Below are positions 1-8,006 of a stretch of 64,000 nt of DNA, one piece after another. Position 1 is the first letter of the stretch; every line of letters begins with the position of its first letter. The DNA is from Ga0077527 sp945862135 (lineage in GTDB: Bacteria > Pseudomonadota > Gammaproteobacteria > Burkholderiales > SG8-41): assembly GCA_964203275.1 (NCBI GenBank), contig CAXNMF010000001.1, positions 248,001 to 312,000 of the forward strand. The letters are read 5' to 3'. Made by a program: the position numbers and the translations under genes. The notes below the pieces were generated by a model. The model saw only the letters and a list, made by a program, of their open reading frames with translations, was not told where the DNA came from and ran no database searches.

Positions 1-359
1 TCACGCGCAGTACGCGCTGGCTTGAAAACTTCGGTCGCTGGGCCGGACAGCACGCCGCTACGGCTCCGGATTTTGCGGTGCTGCTGGTGGAGCCGGGCTT
101 GTGGACGCGTTATCGCAAGCAGGGCAGCGGCCTGGCGATGGAGCCGCATGTGGCGACGCCGGCGATGGGCGACATCGTGCTGATCACCGGCGAACCGGCG
201 CTGCAGGCGTTGGTGGAACGGCGGCTGACGCTGGCCGACGCCATAAGAACCGGCGTCGTACGTTTCGAGGGTGCGCCAGAAGGTGTGAAGCGCTTGCAGC
301 AAACACTGACCGCTGCGTTCAGTTCAGAAACCTCGCGCCCGGTTACCGCATCCCGTTGA
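1..359 (+). CDS. C-terminal part of an unrecognised protein (cut by window start)
   Basis: An open frame enters from the left edge (codons in phase with position 3) and stops with TGA at 357-359, so only about 118 C-terminal residues are visible. The text is soluble-looking, with no membrane segment. It includes a conserved-looking stretch, GDIVLITGEPALQALVERR, followed by TGVVRFEGAPEGV. The ending (a short basic helix after a VRFEG turn) recalls the C-terminus of SCP2-like lipid-binding domains, but that is only a resemblance and I do not assign a function. No partner gene lies directly downstream on this strand. Confidence 0.6.
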   Translation, partial: TRSTRWLENFGRWAGQHAATAPDFAVLLVEPGLWTRYRKQGSGLAMEPHVATPAMGDIVLITGEPALQALVERRLTLADAIRTGVVRFEGAPEGVKRLQQTLTAAFSSETSRPVTASR

Positions 360-441
360 TTTAAAAATTATTCCGGCGGGCCTTCGAAGGCGAGGTGCCG
401 CAGCCGATTGTTGGAATCTGATTTCCGTGAAGCCTGCGTGA

Positions 442-1146
442 TCAACTGCCGGCCGTAAACCCGAACTCGAATCCTTCCCCCAGCGCCCGTTGCCAGATCG
501 CGCGATCCTTCGTGACGGTCAGAAACCAGCTCTCGGCATGGCCAACCGGACCGTTCAGCGGCTTTGGCGTCAGCACCGCCACAGCGCTGCCATGCTGCGG
601 ATCGCGCACCGATTCATAAACAATGGCTTCGATGTCCTGCGTGCGCGCCTTGCGTGCCAGCGCCTGAGTTTCCACATAACTGTCTGGATTCATCCAGGCC
701 TTGCGCTGGCGCGACAGTGGCGGCTTGCGCAGATTGATCGCGCTGCGGGTTTTGAGGTCGGCCGCGAACAGGCTCATCGGTTTGGCGACGAGTTGATCGA
801 GACCTTCGCTGTCCTGCACGAAGCGCCAGCGCCAGTAACCGATTTCCGCACAGGCCGTACGCGGTTCAAGTGCGCCGTAGAACACGCCGGGGTCCTGCGG
901 CGCGCGGAAACGGCTACCGGGCGGCGGCGGGGTGTAACGGAAGGGCGTAAAAATCAGCCAGTGTTTGTCGCGCGCTTCTTCCGGCACCGGCGGCTTGCTG
1001 GTTTCGAGTATGTTTTCAAGAATGGCCTGATCGGTGAGGCTGTTGTCGACCAGCCGCATCGTCGACACCTTGTGCTGCGCTTCGACGGCGCGCCACAGGC
1101 GGGCGCGGAGGGCTTCAGTCTTAAACGCGGGCGCGGGCGGCATCAA
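442..1146 (-). CDS. RES-domain toxin of a type II toxin-antitoxin pair
   Basis: A 234-residue protein with the RES-domain layout. An FRYTPP...GSRFRAP segment with the conserved Arg (about residues 70-85) is followed by FYGALEPRTACAEIGYWR with the conserved Glu (about 90-107), and later by a Ser in the VYESVRDPQHG segment (about 178-188). Characterised RES toxins (MbcT, ParT, Res) act on NAD+ or transfer ADP-ribose. That activity is family knowledge, not shown here. The gene overlaps the 3' end of the upstream antitoxin by 26 bases, as is usual for translationally coupled toxin-antitoxin pairs. The three expected polar positions are present, so the toxin looks intact. Confidence 0.9.
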   Translation of the reverse strand: MMPPAPAFKTEALRARLWRAVEAQHKVSTMRLVDNSLTDQAILENILETSKPPVPEEARDKHWLIFTPFRYTPPPPGSRFRAPQDPGVFYGALEPRTACAEIGYWRWRFVQDSEGLDQLVAKPMSLFAADLKTRSAINLRKPPLSRQRKAWMNPDSYVETQALARKARTQDIEAIVYESVRDPQHGSAVAVLTPKPLNGPVGHAESWFLTVTKDRAIWQRALGEGFEFGFTAGS

Positions 1147-1504
1147 GATAATCGACCACGCGCACCAGTCCCATCGCGGAGGTGATCAACGCCACCGGCT
1201 TTTCACCGTTGAGGCCGCGATTGCGGCTGTTGAGCCAGGCGCGTGCTTCATCGAGGCTGTTCACGGTGATTGAATCCAGCGCGCGGTACAGGCGCACGAA
1301 CAGCGCAGCCAGTTCCCATTCCTTGCGGTTCTCGTCGAGCAGGTAACTGCCCTTGGCCATGCGGCTGACCTGCGGTGCGCTGATGCCCAGCAGCCGGGCG
1401 AGTACCGCTTGCCGGATATCCAGCAGTTCAGCGGCTTTCAGCGTGGCGCCGGTCAGCACGCGGCGGCGTTCGGCTGCGGGGTTTGCAGCGGGAGCGGTTT
1501 TCAT
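1121..1504 (-). CDS. Xre/MbcA/ParS-type antitoxin (DUF2384)
   Basis: 127 residues with two parts. A helix-turn-helix-like N-terminal half contains LLGISAPQVSRMAKG (about residues 37-52). The C-terminal DUF2384-type toxin-binding region runs from LFVRLYRALDSI through EARAWLNSRNRGL to LVRVVDYLDAAR. The conserved W-L-x-x-x-N-x-x-L core is present. It is the first gene of the pair and precedes its RES toxin on the minus strand. A GGAGG ribosome-binding site sits just before the ATG at 1504. The protein should neutralise the toxin and repress the promoter upstream, where a candidate operator is visible. Confidence 0.9.
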   Translation of the reverse strand: MKTAPAANPAAERRRVLTGATLKAAELLDIRQAVLARLLGISAPQVSRMAKGSYLLDENRKEWELAALFVRLYRALDSITVNSLDEARAWLNSRNRGLNGEKPVALITSAMGLVRVVDYLDAARARV

Positions 1505-1527
1505 GGCGCCTCCAGCAGGGGACAGGA

Positions 1528-1572
1528 ATTTCTATTGAAAGAAGTATAACTTTAAATTCATATAGAAATCAA
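1528..1572 (-). promoter_or_regulatory. Toxin-antitoxin promoter with flanking inverted repeat
   Basis: Read on the minus strand, TTGATT (1572-1567) and TATACT (1548-1543) are separated by 18 bases, a reasonable sigma-70 promoter. An 8-base perfect inverted repeat, ATTTCTAT at 1528-1535 and ATAGAAAT at 1562-1569, brackets the -10 element and overlaps the -35. This is the expected geometry for autorepression by the antitoxin complex. The stretch is far more AT-rich than its surroundings. The promoter and operator roles are inferred from position and sequence. Confidence 0.6.
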
Positions 1573-1800
1573 CCGGGGGAAGACATAAATAATTAATAAA
1601 ATCAATTACTTACAGACACCGCATCAGTGAATATACAGGCCACAAGGCTGCGCCAGTTCATAAGCCAGTCAGCCGCAGCCCAAGATGGGCGAGGATCAGA
1701 CGTATTTTTTTTCAGCGGGAAATCAGCAGTGAAGGCGAAGCAGGAGCAGCGAATTAAGAACAGCGCGAGGTGAATGCCGCGCATTCCCGCAGCCATTGGA
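1573..1800. other. Intergenic stretch with no supported gene
   Basis: This lies between the toxin-antitoxin promoter and the next gene. It is AT-rich near 1580-1610. A short minus-strand frame (1602-1823) has no recognisable protein character and overlaps the end of the thioesterase gene, so I do not call it. No RNA gene or convincing terminator is visible. Confidence 0.5.
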
Positions 1801-2196
1801 TCAGGACTTGCGTCCGCTCCCAACCATGTACTGCAGCGTACTGCTCGCAGTGGCCACCAGTTTGCCTGATGCGTCGTGCACTTCGGCGTCGCAGAACGCG
1901 AGCTTTGTGGTCGAGTGACGGCAGCGGGCGGTACAGCGGAGCGACCCTTTTCCGGCGCGCATGAAGTTGATCTTCATCTCGATAGTCGCGAGGCGCGCAT
2001 CCGGGCCCGAGACCGCACGGGCGGCATTCACCATCGCGTTGTCGAGCAAGGTCGCGATCAGTCCGCCGTGTGCGGAGTCCAGGCGGTTCAGGTGGTGCGG
2101 TTCCAATTGCACGACGCTGACGGCGCCATCTGCATCCATGGTCTGGGCGACGATGCCGGCATGATCAACGAAGGGCGCTACGGGTAATGGTTTCAT
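1801..2196 (-). CDS. PaaI-family hotdog-fold thioesterase
   Basis: 131 residues with the single hotdog domain typical of PaaI/YdiI-like acyl-CoA thioesterases. HLNRLDSAHGGLIATLLDNAM (about residues 34-54) carries the HGG signature and the polar residue on the hotdog helix, and strands such as LATIEMKINFMR follow. Members hydrolyse acyl- or aryl-CoA esters in the cytoplasm, and the substrate cannot be read from sequence. It stands alone between the toxin-antitoxin promoter and a Bug receptor gene. The 250 bases upstream of its start (2197-2449) contain only a doubtful 60-codon frame. Confidence 0.85.
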   Translation of the reverse strand: MKPLPVAPFVDHAGIVAQTMDADGAVSVVQLEPHHLNRLDSAHGGLIATLLDNAMVNAARAVSGPDARLATIEMKINFMRAGKGSLRCTARCRHSTTKLAFCDAEVHDASGKLVATASSTLQYMVGSGRKS

Positions 2197-2449
2197 GATG
2201 TGCGAATGATAGAAATGATGGGTATCGAGCCTAGGGTTTGCGCTGAAGTCGTGTCAAGCTGCGCAAACTGCAACGATGAGTGAATGCCGGGTTGCGCTTT
2301 GCTTAACAAAGCGATGGCATCGTCAATAACGGCGCACCCCGCTCCTGGAGCGCAGGCATGGGACCCCGTGGACACCGCAAGCCAGTCAAATGCGCCTGGG
2401 TGTGCGCATAGACTGGATCGTGGTTCGAAGCGGCTCCGCCATGGAGATT

Positions 2450-3445
2450 TTATTGCGGAACAATCCCCGCGCTGGCCATGATTTTCTTGAAGTGGGGAAT
2501 GTCGCGCGCCAGGTTCGCCGCGAATTCCTCCGGGCTGTTGGCGATGATTTCATTGCCCCGCGCCAGCGCGATATCGACCAGATCCTTCTGGCTGAGCACC
2601 TGGACCGCGGCCTTGTTCACCCGGCGGATCACCGCATTGGAGGTGCCTTTCGGCGCGAGCAGGCCGTGCCAGTTGCCGAACTCGTAACCCGCAAGCCCCT
2701 GTTCCTGGATGGTCGGCGTATCCGGCAGCAACTGTGAACGTTTGGCGGTGGTGACGCCGTAGATTTTCATGCGGCCCGCGCGCACATGCGGCGTTACGGC
2801 GGGAATCGACAGCAGCGCACACGAGACCTCACCCGACAGCAGCGCAATTTCCGATGGCGAGCTTCCTTTGTACGGAATGTTGTTCAGCGTGATGCCGGCC
2901 ATGTACTTCAGCACTTCCGTCGCGACCGCGCCGTTGGCTCCGGCGACGGCAATGTGGATGTTGCCTGGCTGTTTTTTCGCGGCGGCAACAAACTCGCGGA
3001 AATTGTTCGCCGGAAATTTCGGGTTGGCCACCAGCGCCGTGCCCGCCGAGACCAACTGGCCGATGGTCACAAAATCACGCTGCGGGTCATAGGGCAGCTT
3101 TTTGTAGAGCCCGGTGTTCATCACCATCGTGCCGATGTTGCCGATCAGCAGCGTGTAACCGTCGGGCGGCGCATGCGCGGCGATCTCGGAGGCGATGATG
3201 CCGTTGACACTTTGCCGATTGTCGACGATGACGCTCTGGCCCAGCGTTTCACCAAGGCGCGTTGAAATCAGCCGCGCCGCAAAATCCGAAGGGCCGCCCG
3301 GCGCCGATGGCACCAGAAGACGGATCGGGCGTTTTTGTTCACCCTGTGCATGGGCCGCTGTGGCCAGGGGACCGCACAGCAGCAGCGTGAGTGACGCAAA
3401 AACAGTGAGCGGACGCAGAAAGACACTGAAGCGTGAATTGCACAT
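2450..3445 (-). CDS. Bug/TctC-family periplasmic solute receptor 1
   Basis: 331 residues from the ATG at 3445, chosen because AGGAGGAG stands directly before it. A longer frame starting at 3535 would run across the promoter. A signal peptide (basic start, FLRPLTVFASLTLLLCGP, then AHAQ) is followed by the Bug core: PIRLLVPSAPGGPSDFAAR, VIVDNRQSVNG, PPDGYTLLIGN and the C-terminal DTPTIQEQGL block. Bug proteins bind small carboxylates in the periplasm. No TctA/TctB membrane partners are adjacent, as is common for Burkholderiales orphans. It is the first of four such genes in this window and is divergent from a carboxymuconolactone decarboxylase-like gene. Confidence 0.95.
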   Translation of the reverse strand: MCNSRFSVFLRPLTVFASLTLLLCGPLATAAHAQGEQKRPIRLLVPSAPGGPSDFAARLISTRLGETLGQSVIVDNRQSVNGIIASEIAAHAPPDGYTLLIGNIGTMVMNTGLYKKLPYDPQRDFVTIGQLVSAGTALVANPKFPANNFREFVAAAKKQPGNIHIAVAGANGAVATEVLKYMAGITLNNIPYKGSSPSEIALLSGEVSCALLSIPAVTPHVRAGRMKIYGVTTAKRSQLLPDTPTIQEQGLAGYEFGNWHGLLAPKGTSNAVIRRVNKAAVQVLSQKDLVDIALARGNEIIANSPEEFAANLARDIPHFKKIMASAGIVPQ

Positions 3446-3514
3446 GGACTCCTCCTGAAGGTGGCCGGTGTGGCGAAGCGCTTGTTCGTGCTTTTTTATT
3501 GATGTTTTGAAGCT

Positions 3515-3543
3515 AGCATAGGCGGCAGGCCCCACCCTGACAA
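3515..3543 (-). promoter_or_regulatory. Candidate sigma-70 promoter of Bug receptor 1
   Basis: On the minus strand TTGTCA (3543-3538) is followed after exactly 17 bases by TATGCT (3520-3515). Both match sigma-70 consensus well. It lies about 70 bases upstream of the ATG at 3445. It falls inside the longer reading frame of that gene, which argues for the shorter start. Confidence 0.6.
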
Positions 3544-3613
3544 TCGTATGTTCACATTACGGTCAGCCAGCGGAAGGGTGCGCCCCAAGCCGCCACTGAT
3601 CGAGGAGAACGTC

Positions 3614-4234
3614 ATGTCGTCACCGGAAACAAAACTGCCGCTGCATTACACCCTGTTGCCCGAGCGCATGCCGCCGATCCCCGAAGCACAGCGCACGCCG
3701 GCCCAGCAGCAGGCCGCGGCCCTGATTTGCGCCGGGCCGCGCGGCGCGGTCAAAGGCCCGTACAACTGCATCCTGCGCAGCCCCGGGCTGACCACGCCGA
3801 TGCAGCAGCTTGGCGCCTACATCCGCTTCGAGTGCAAACTGGAATTACGCATCAATGAAATGGCCGCGCTGATCACCGCGCGGCACTGGACCTCACAGTT
3901 CGAATGGCAGGCGCATGAGAAACATGCGCGTGCTGAAGGCCTTTCCGATCACATCATCACCGCGATTGCCGAAGGCCGCCGCCCCGACAACATGGCCGAA
4001 GATGAAGCGGTGACCTATGACTTTGTCAGCGAACTGCTCGCGCGCCACGGCGTCTGCGACGCGACCTACGCGCGCGGCATCCAACAGTTCGGCGAAGAAA
4101 GCCTGATGGACCTGATGGGTGTGGTCGGCTACTACAGCGGCCTGGCGCTGATCATGAACGTCGCGCGCACGCAAATTCCCGGGCGCAAGGACCTGCCGCT
4201 GCTGCCCTGGCCGCTGCAGATGGCGAAGGCTTAG
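3614..4234 (+). CDS. Carboxymuconolactone decarboxylase-like (AhpD-fold) protein
   Basis: 206 residues from the ATG at 3614, which follows GAGGAGAACGTC. The in-frame start at 3548 has no such site. The helical segment ELRINEMAALITARHWTSQFEWQAHEKHA (about residues 77-105) matches the core of the CMD/AhpD family. The usual Cys-x-x-Cys is absent and replaced by polar and aromatic residues, as in many CMD proteins that are not peroxiredoxin partners. Function is unknown; a decarboxylase-like or hydratase-like role is possible. It is divergent from a Bug receptor, and its stop overlaps the stop of the next, convergent gene by 4 bases. Confidence 0.85.
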   Translation: MSSPETKLPLHYTLLPERMPPIPEAQRTPAQQQAAALICAGPRGAVKGPYNCILRSPGLTTPMQQLGAYIRFECKLELRINEMAALITARHWTSQFEWQAHEKHARAEGLSDHIITAIAEGRRPDNMAEDEAVTYDFVSELLARHGVCDATYARGIQQFGEESLMDLMGVVGYYSGLALIMNVARTQIPGRKDLPLLPWPLQMAKA

Positions 4235-4710
4235 TCTTTTGCAGGGGCGGCCGGCACCGGCCGCGGCAGCATGATCTGCGTCTGGGTGACGATCGCCGCA
4301 ACCTTGCCGTCGCCGCCCTTGATCGTGGTTTCCCAGACCGAGGTAGTGCGCCCGATATGTAGCGGCACGCTGGTCGCCTTCAGCACCGGACCGACGGCCG
4401 CGCCGAAAAAATTGGTCTTGGATTCAATCGTGCCGCCGCTGTGATTGGGCGGCCGGTTGACCACGGCGCCCGCGGCGCCCATCACATCCGCCATCGCCAT
4501 CAGAATGCCGCCGCCGACGCGGTGGTTGCGGTTCATGTGATGGGGTTTCACCACCAGCTGGGCAGTGACCTTGCGCGCGCTGATCACCAGCGGCTCGACG
4601 CCGATCAGCGTGGACGGGCCGAAGTGGAAGATCTCGCTGGCGCTTTTAAGCTGGGCGGGATCGACTTTGATACGGCGGGTGGGTTTTTTCTTTTTGCTGG
4701 GGAGAGGCAT
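4231..4710 (-). CDS. Hotdog-fold thioesterase-like protein (PaaI superfamily)
   Basis: 159 residues. A very basic N-terminus (about residues 5-17, KKKKPTRRIK) precedes one hotdog domain: HHMNRNHRVGGGILMAMADV (about 57-76), then GGTIESKTNFFGAA and GRTTSVWETTIKG. The expected HGG is here RVGGG, so the usual His is replaced. Cytoplasmic acyl-CoA thioesterase activity is plausible but not certain. It is convergent with the CMD-like gene, and their stop codons overlap. Confidence 0.8.
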   Translation of the reverse strand: MPLPSKKKKPTRRIKVDPAQLKSASEIFHFGPSTLIGVEPLVISARKVTAQLVVKPHHMNRNHRVGGGILMAMADVMGAAGAVVNRPPNHSGGTIESKTNFFGAAVGPVLKATSVPLHIGRTTSVWETTIKGGDGKVAAIVTQTQIMLPRPVPAAPAKD

Positions 4711-4805
4711 GGGTTTCTAAACTCCGTTTAGCGAATGGTCATAGGAGCGAAGGATATGGGATATTCTGCCCGACGGAAATCGTATGTAACGCCACTGGTC
4801 AAATC

Positions 4806-5042
4806 ATGCTATCCAAATGGCTGCTGAAAACGAGGTTCTTGCCTATTTTGAGATGTGCCAAAGGGAAGGCACCTTTCTTCAGTGCGACATTCAAATTGTT
4901 TGAAGCGATCCGCAAGCCGCGCGCCTCGGCAACTCAGGCGGGTTCCAGCGCCAATATCTGGCTGATGGGCAAGACTGATCCGTCGTGGGTTTATGGTTAC
5001 GACTCAACGACGGTGCCGCTGCGCGAACCGGAAGCGGCGTGA
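4806..5042 (+). CDS. Small hypothetical protein, possibly a gene remnant
   Basis: A 78-codon frame with a basic N-terminus and a C-terminal half that looks protein-like (IWLMGKTDPSWVYGYDST). Its TGA at 5040-5042 overlaps the GTG start of the thioesterase downstream (GTGA), a common arrangement for coupled real genes. No ribosome-binding site precedes the ATG at 4806 and I recognise no family. It may be the 3' end of a longer, degraded gene. Confidence 0.4.
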   Translation: MLSKWLLKTRFLPILRCAKGKAPFFSATFKLFEAIRKPRASATQAGSSANIWLMGKTDPSWVYGYDSTTVPLREPEAA

Positions 5043-5491
5043 AAGAACCCGCGTTTCAGAACCAGATCCCCGATAACCACTGCTTTGGCTGCGGCCCGCA
5101 TAACGCGCAGGGCCTGCGCATCAAAAGTTATTGGGATGGTGACGAAGCGGTATCAACGTTTACGCCGCAGCCCTTCCACATGGCCGGGCCGACCAATGTG
5201 CTGAACGGCGGCATCATCGGCACGGTGATTGACTGCCACTGCATCTGCACCGCATTCGCCGACGCCTACCGCCGCGAAGGCCGCGCCATCGGTTCTGATC
5301 CGCAGCTCTGGTACGCGACGGCGTCGATGAAAGTCGATTACCTGAAGCCGACGCCGATTGACCGGCCGCTGACCTTGCGCGCAAAGGTGGTTGAAGCCGG
5401 CCCGAAAAAAACGCGCATTACCTGTTCGCTGTATGCCGGTGATCAGGAATGCGCGCGCGGTGATGTGCTGGCGGTTCGGGTGGCGTGGTGA
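5039..5491 (+). CDS. PaaI-family thioesterase
   Basis: 150 residues from the GTG at 5039. The family start CFGCGPHNAQGLRIKSYW (about residues 15-32) is typical of this thioesterase subgroup. The hotdog helix follows, with VLNGGIIGTVIDCHCICTAF (about 56-75, LNGG in place of HGG), and later KVDYLKPTPIDRPLTLRA. The frame opens at 4985, but the GTG overlapping the preceding TGA gives a better fit to homologue N-termini. It probably hydrolyses a CoA thioester; the substrate is not known. Its stop lies directly against the stop of the next, convergent gene. Confidence 0.85.
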   Translation: MKEPAFQNQIPDNHCFGCGPHNAQGLRIKSYWDGDEAVSTFTPQPFHMAGPTNVLNGGIIGTVIDCHCICTAFADAYRREGRAIGSDPQLWYATASMKVDYLKPTPIDRPLTLRAKVVEAGPKKTRITCSLYAGDQECARGDVLAVRVAW

Positions 5492-6613
5492 TTAACGGGC
5501 CACGCTGAATCGTTGCAGCACTGCGGGATCGGGTTCATGACCGAGGCCGGGGTTTTCACTGAGTTGCACGCGGCCATCGTGGACCTTGAAATTCGCGGGC
5601 AGCAGTGATTCGCGCAGCGGATTCGGATTGGCGTCGACTTCACCCCAGCCTTGGGCATCTGCAGCAGACAGCAGGTTCAGCGAAGCGAGCAGGCCAATGC
5701 CGCCGCCGAGCCAGTGCGGGCAAAACCGCACGCCCGCTTTGTTGGTAATCGATGCGAGTTTCAGGCATCCGGAAAATCCGCCCCATTTGCCGATGTCGGG
5801 CTGGATCACGGCGAGGGCGCCGCTGTTGATGGCGCTGCTGAATGATTCGACGCCGCGCAGGTTTTCTCCGGCGGCGAGCGGTGTTGCGAGTGTGCGAGCG
5901 AGGGTCTGCCAGTGCGCGACCGCTTCATCCGCGGGAATCGGTTCTTCGAGCCATTCGAGTCTGAATTCGGCAAAGGCTTCGCCGGCGACAGCAGCCTGCG
6001 CCGCTGTCCAGCGCTGGTTGGCATCGACCATCAACGCGTTGTCAGCGCCCAGCAGGTTACGCAAGGCACGCAGATTGCGTGCGTCGGTGGCGGCATCGAA
6101 ACCGACTTTCACTTTGACGGCGCGATAACCTTGTTCCAGTTTTTGCGCGGCAAGTTGTTCCGGTTGATCGGGGCCCAGCCCGCTGGCATAAACTCGTACC
6201 GATGCGCTGCCGCCGAGATGGCGCCACAGCGGGATTCCGGCGCGTCGCGCGGCGAGATCCCAAAACGCAATGTCGATGGCGGCGACCACCTGTGCGAAGG
6301 GTCCGGGCTCGCCGCATTGAATTGCCGGTACGCGGGTGGCCTGTTCCAGATATTCAAACGCAGCAGCCGGATCAGCGAAACGGCGCCCGATGATCAGCGG
6401 CGCCACCACTTGCTCAAGCAGGCGCGCGCGATGCGCCGCACCGCCCGGCGGATAGTTGCACCACACCTCGCCCCAGCCAAACGCGCCATCCGCATCGGTG
6501 ATCCGCAGCAGCAGCGCGGGCCGCGCCGTCAGCGTGCGGAAGGAATTGCGGACCGGATTGGCAATCGGCGCTTCAAGCAGGAAGGTCTCGATGCGTGCGG
6601 GTTGCAGGGTCAT
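5492..6613 (-). CDS. Mandelate racemase/muconate lactonizing enzyme-family protein (enolase superfamily)
   Basis: 373 residues with the full enolase-superfamily pattern. There is an N-terminal capping domain, then VKVKVG with the KxK base (about residue 170), DANQRW (about 197), WLEEPI (about 222) and AAGEN (about 248), giving the three acidic Mg ligands. A His in CPHWLGGG (about 299) acts as the second base and places it nearer the mandelate racemase/acid sugar dehydratase subgroup. It probably abstracts the proton alpha to a carboxylate; the substrate is unknown. It sits 11 bases downstream of the HbpS-like gene on the same strand. Confidence 0.9.
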   Translation of the reverse strand: MTLQPARIETFLLEAPIANPVRNSFRTLTARPALLLRITDADGAFGWGEVWCNYPPGGAAHRARLLEQVVAPLIIGRRFADPAAAFEYLEQATRVPAIQCGEPGPFAQVVAAIDIAFWDLAARRAGIPLWRHLGGSASVRVYASGLGPDQPEQLAAQKLEQGYRAVKVKVGFDAATDARNLRALRNLLGADNALMVDANQRWTAAQAAVAGEAFAEFRLEWLEEPIPADEAVAHWQTLARTLATPLAAGENLRGVESFSSAINSGALAVIQPDIGKWGGFSGCLKLASITNKAGVRFCPHWLGGGIGLLASLNLLSAADAQGWGEVDANPNPLRESLLPANFKVHDGRVQLSENPGLGHEPDPAVLQRFSVAR

Positions 6614-6624
6614 GACGATTGCCG

Positions 6625-7041
6625 TCAGCTCATCAACACATCCAGACCGATCTTCGCCAGCGCTTCATCGAGATGGCCGCCGTTATAACCACCGACGCCG
6701 ATGCCGCCGAGCAGCACACCATCTTTTTTGATGACGAGTCCACCCTGCATTCCGGTGAGCTGCAGATCGCCCATTTCGCTGATGCTGCGGCCCTGTTCCT
6801 TTAGCTTCTGGCCGTTGGTTCCGGTGTCAGTCGCCATCACTGCGGCGGTGTACGCCTTGCGGATCGCATGCCGCCGGCTGAACAGCCGCAGGTGGCCGGT
6901 CTGCGAATAGGCGACGAGATTGCCGGTGCTGTCGACAATCGCGATGGCGACGATGTCATCCGGAGTTTGCAGGGCCTTGTCGGTCATCGCGTCCATCGCG
7001 GCACGGACTTTGGCGATGGGAAGGGTTGTGGGGTCGGACAT
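6625..7041 (-). CDS. GlcG/HbpS-family protein
   Basis: 138 residues matching the GlcG/HbpS (PF03928) family. AIAIVDSTGNLVAYSQTG (about residues 32-49) precedes SRRHAIRKAYTAA (about 55-67), and the tail has LVIKKDGVLLGGIGVGGYNG (about 101-120). Members bind haem or cobalamin or are found beside glycolate- and acid-catabolism genes; the biochemical role is mostly undefined. AAGGAG lies shortly before the ATG. It precedes the enolase-superfamily gene and is probably cotranscribed with it. No signal peptide is visible. Confidence 0.85.
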   Translation of the reverse strand: MSDPTTLPIAKVRAAMDAMTDKALQTPDDIVAIAIVDSTGNLVAYSQTGHLRLFSRRHAIRKAYTAAVMATDTGTNGQKLKEQGRSISEMGDLQLTGMQGGLVIKKDGVLLGGIGVGGYNGGHLDEALAKIGLDVLMS

Positions 7042-7109
7042 GGGTTTGTCTCCTTGCAGTTAAAGTTGATTTTTGGAAGTGCGTTGTTTGACGATAAAAA
7101 TCGTTCGGG

Positions 7110-7913
7110 TCAGCCCGATTGTTTCAATACACAGAGAAAATAGGTTTTTTCGCCGTCCATGTACTGCTTCAGCAGTTCCGAGCCTTCACCTGCCGTCATT
7201 TCGTTGGCCAGTTTCTTGAACGGCGGCGGGATGCGTTGCAGCAGGCGGTTGCGTCGCGGCGTATCGGAACGGGCGGATGCAATCGCGTTTTGCGTGAGGT
7301 CCAGGAATTCGACGATCGTCATTCCAGACGCTTCGGCCTGTTCGTTGATCCAGTGCTGCAGGCGATCAACAGGGGCTTTGCGGAAATCAATGATGATCAG
7401 CAGGCCATCAGCAGTGAGCATCCGTCTGGCCTCGGAAAGAAACGTCAAGGCATTGAGGGCGTGAAAGGATTCAACATTCACAATAAGCTGAAAACTGCGG
7501 TCGTTAAACGGCGCAGCCTGCGCATCGGCGACGATGAGTACAGCGCTGGCTTGTGTGCGCCTGGAGCGGCGGATGGATACGCGCGCGTAGTCCAGACCAA
7601 AAATTTCAGCCGCCGGAAAGCACTGCGCCAGGACGCCCAGGCCACCACCCAGTCCGGTTGACACTTCCAGGACGCGGGCCGGCGCAGGATGGCTGCTGTG
7701 TCGCCGGAAGGCCTTGATGGCTTCAACGTAAACCTGCGCCTGATGTTGTTCATCCGGGAACGGCAGGGTCGAGACGATGGCGGAGTCGATCGGTACCACG
7801 CCCAGATTGAAGAAGTGCAGATCCCCGCTCAGCCAATCACTGTAATAAATGTGATTGTAGAAAAAACGCCTGAACTGCCGGTTTAGCGCCAGCCGGATCT
7901 GATTGAGATTCAT
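7110..7913 (-). CDS. Class I SAM-dependent methyltransferase
   Basis: 267 residues. The N-terminal NHIYYSDWLSGDLHFFNLG (about residues 20-38) resembles the lead-in of phthiotriol/lipid-type methyltransferases. Motif I is RVLEVSTGLGGGLG (about 80-93), an acidic residue ends FGLDYA, and motif-like VADAQAAPF follows (about 128). Substrate unknown. It is a single gene on the minus strand between the HbpS-like gene and Bug receptor 2. Confidence 0.85.
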   Translation of the reverse strand: MNLNQIRLALNRQFRRFFYNHIYYSDWLSGDLHFFNLGVVPIDSAIVSTLPFPDEQHQAQVYVEAIKAFRRHSSHPAPARVLEVSTGLGGGLGVLAQCFPAAEIFGLDYARVSIRRSRRTQASAVLIVADAQAAPFNDRSFQLIVNVESFHALNALTFLSEARRMLTADGLLIIIDFRKAPVDRLQHWINEQAEASGMTIVEFLDLTQNAIASARSDTPRRNRLLQRIPPPFKKLANEMTAGEGSELLKQYMDGEKTYFLCVLKQSG

Positions 7914-8006
7914 CGGATCAATTCAAGCGCTTCAATCAACGGTGGCCGCCGTTATCGCCGGGCAGTGCGGAGCGGTCGGGCACCGTTGTATTCCGTATTG
8001 CTGCGG

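Noticed and set aside
1602..1823. 73-codon minus-strand frame near the toxin-antitoxin pair
   Set aside because: It has no ribosome-binding site or family motif and overlaps the thioesterase gene end.
2193..2375. 60-codon minus-strand frame
   Set aside because: Short, low-quality composition and no ribosome-binding site; nothing supports translation.
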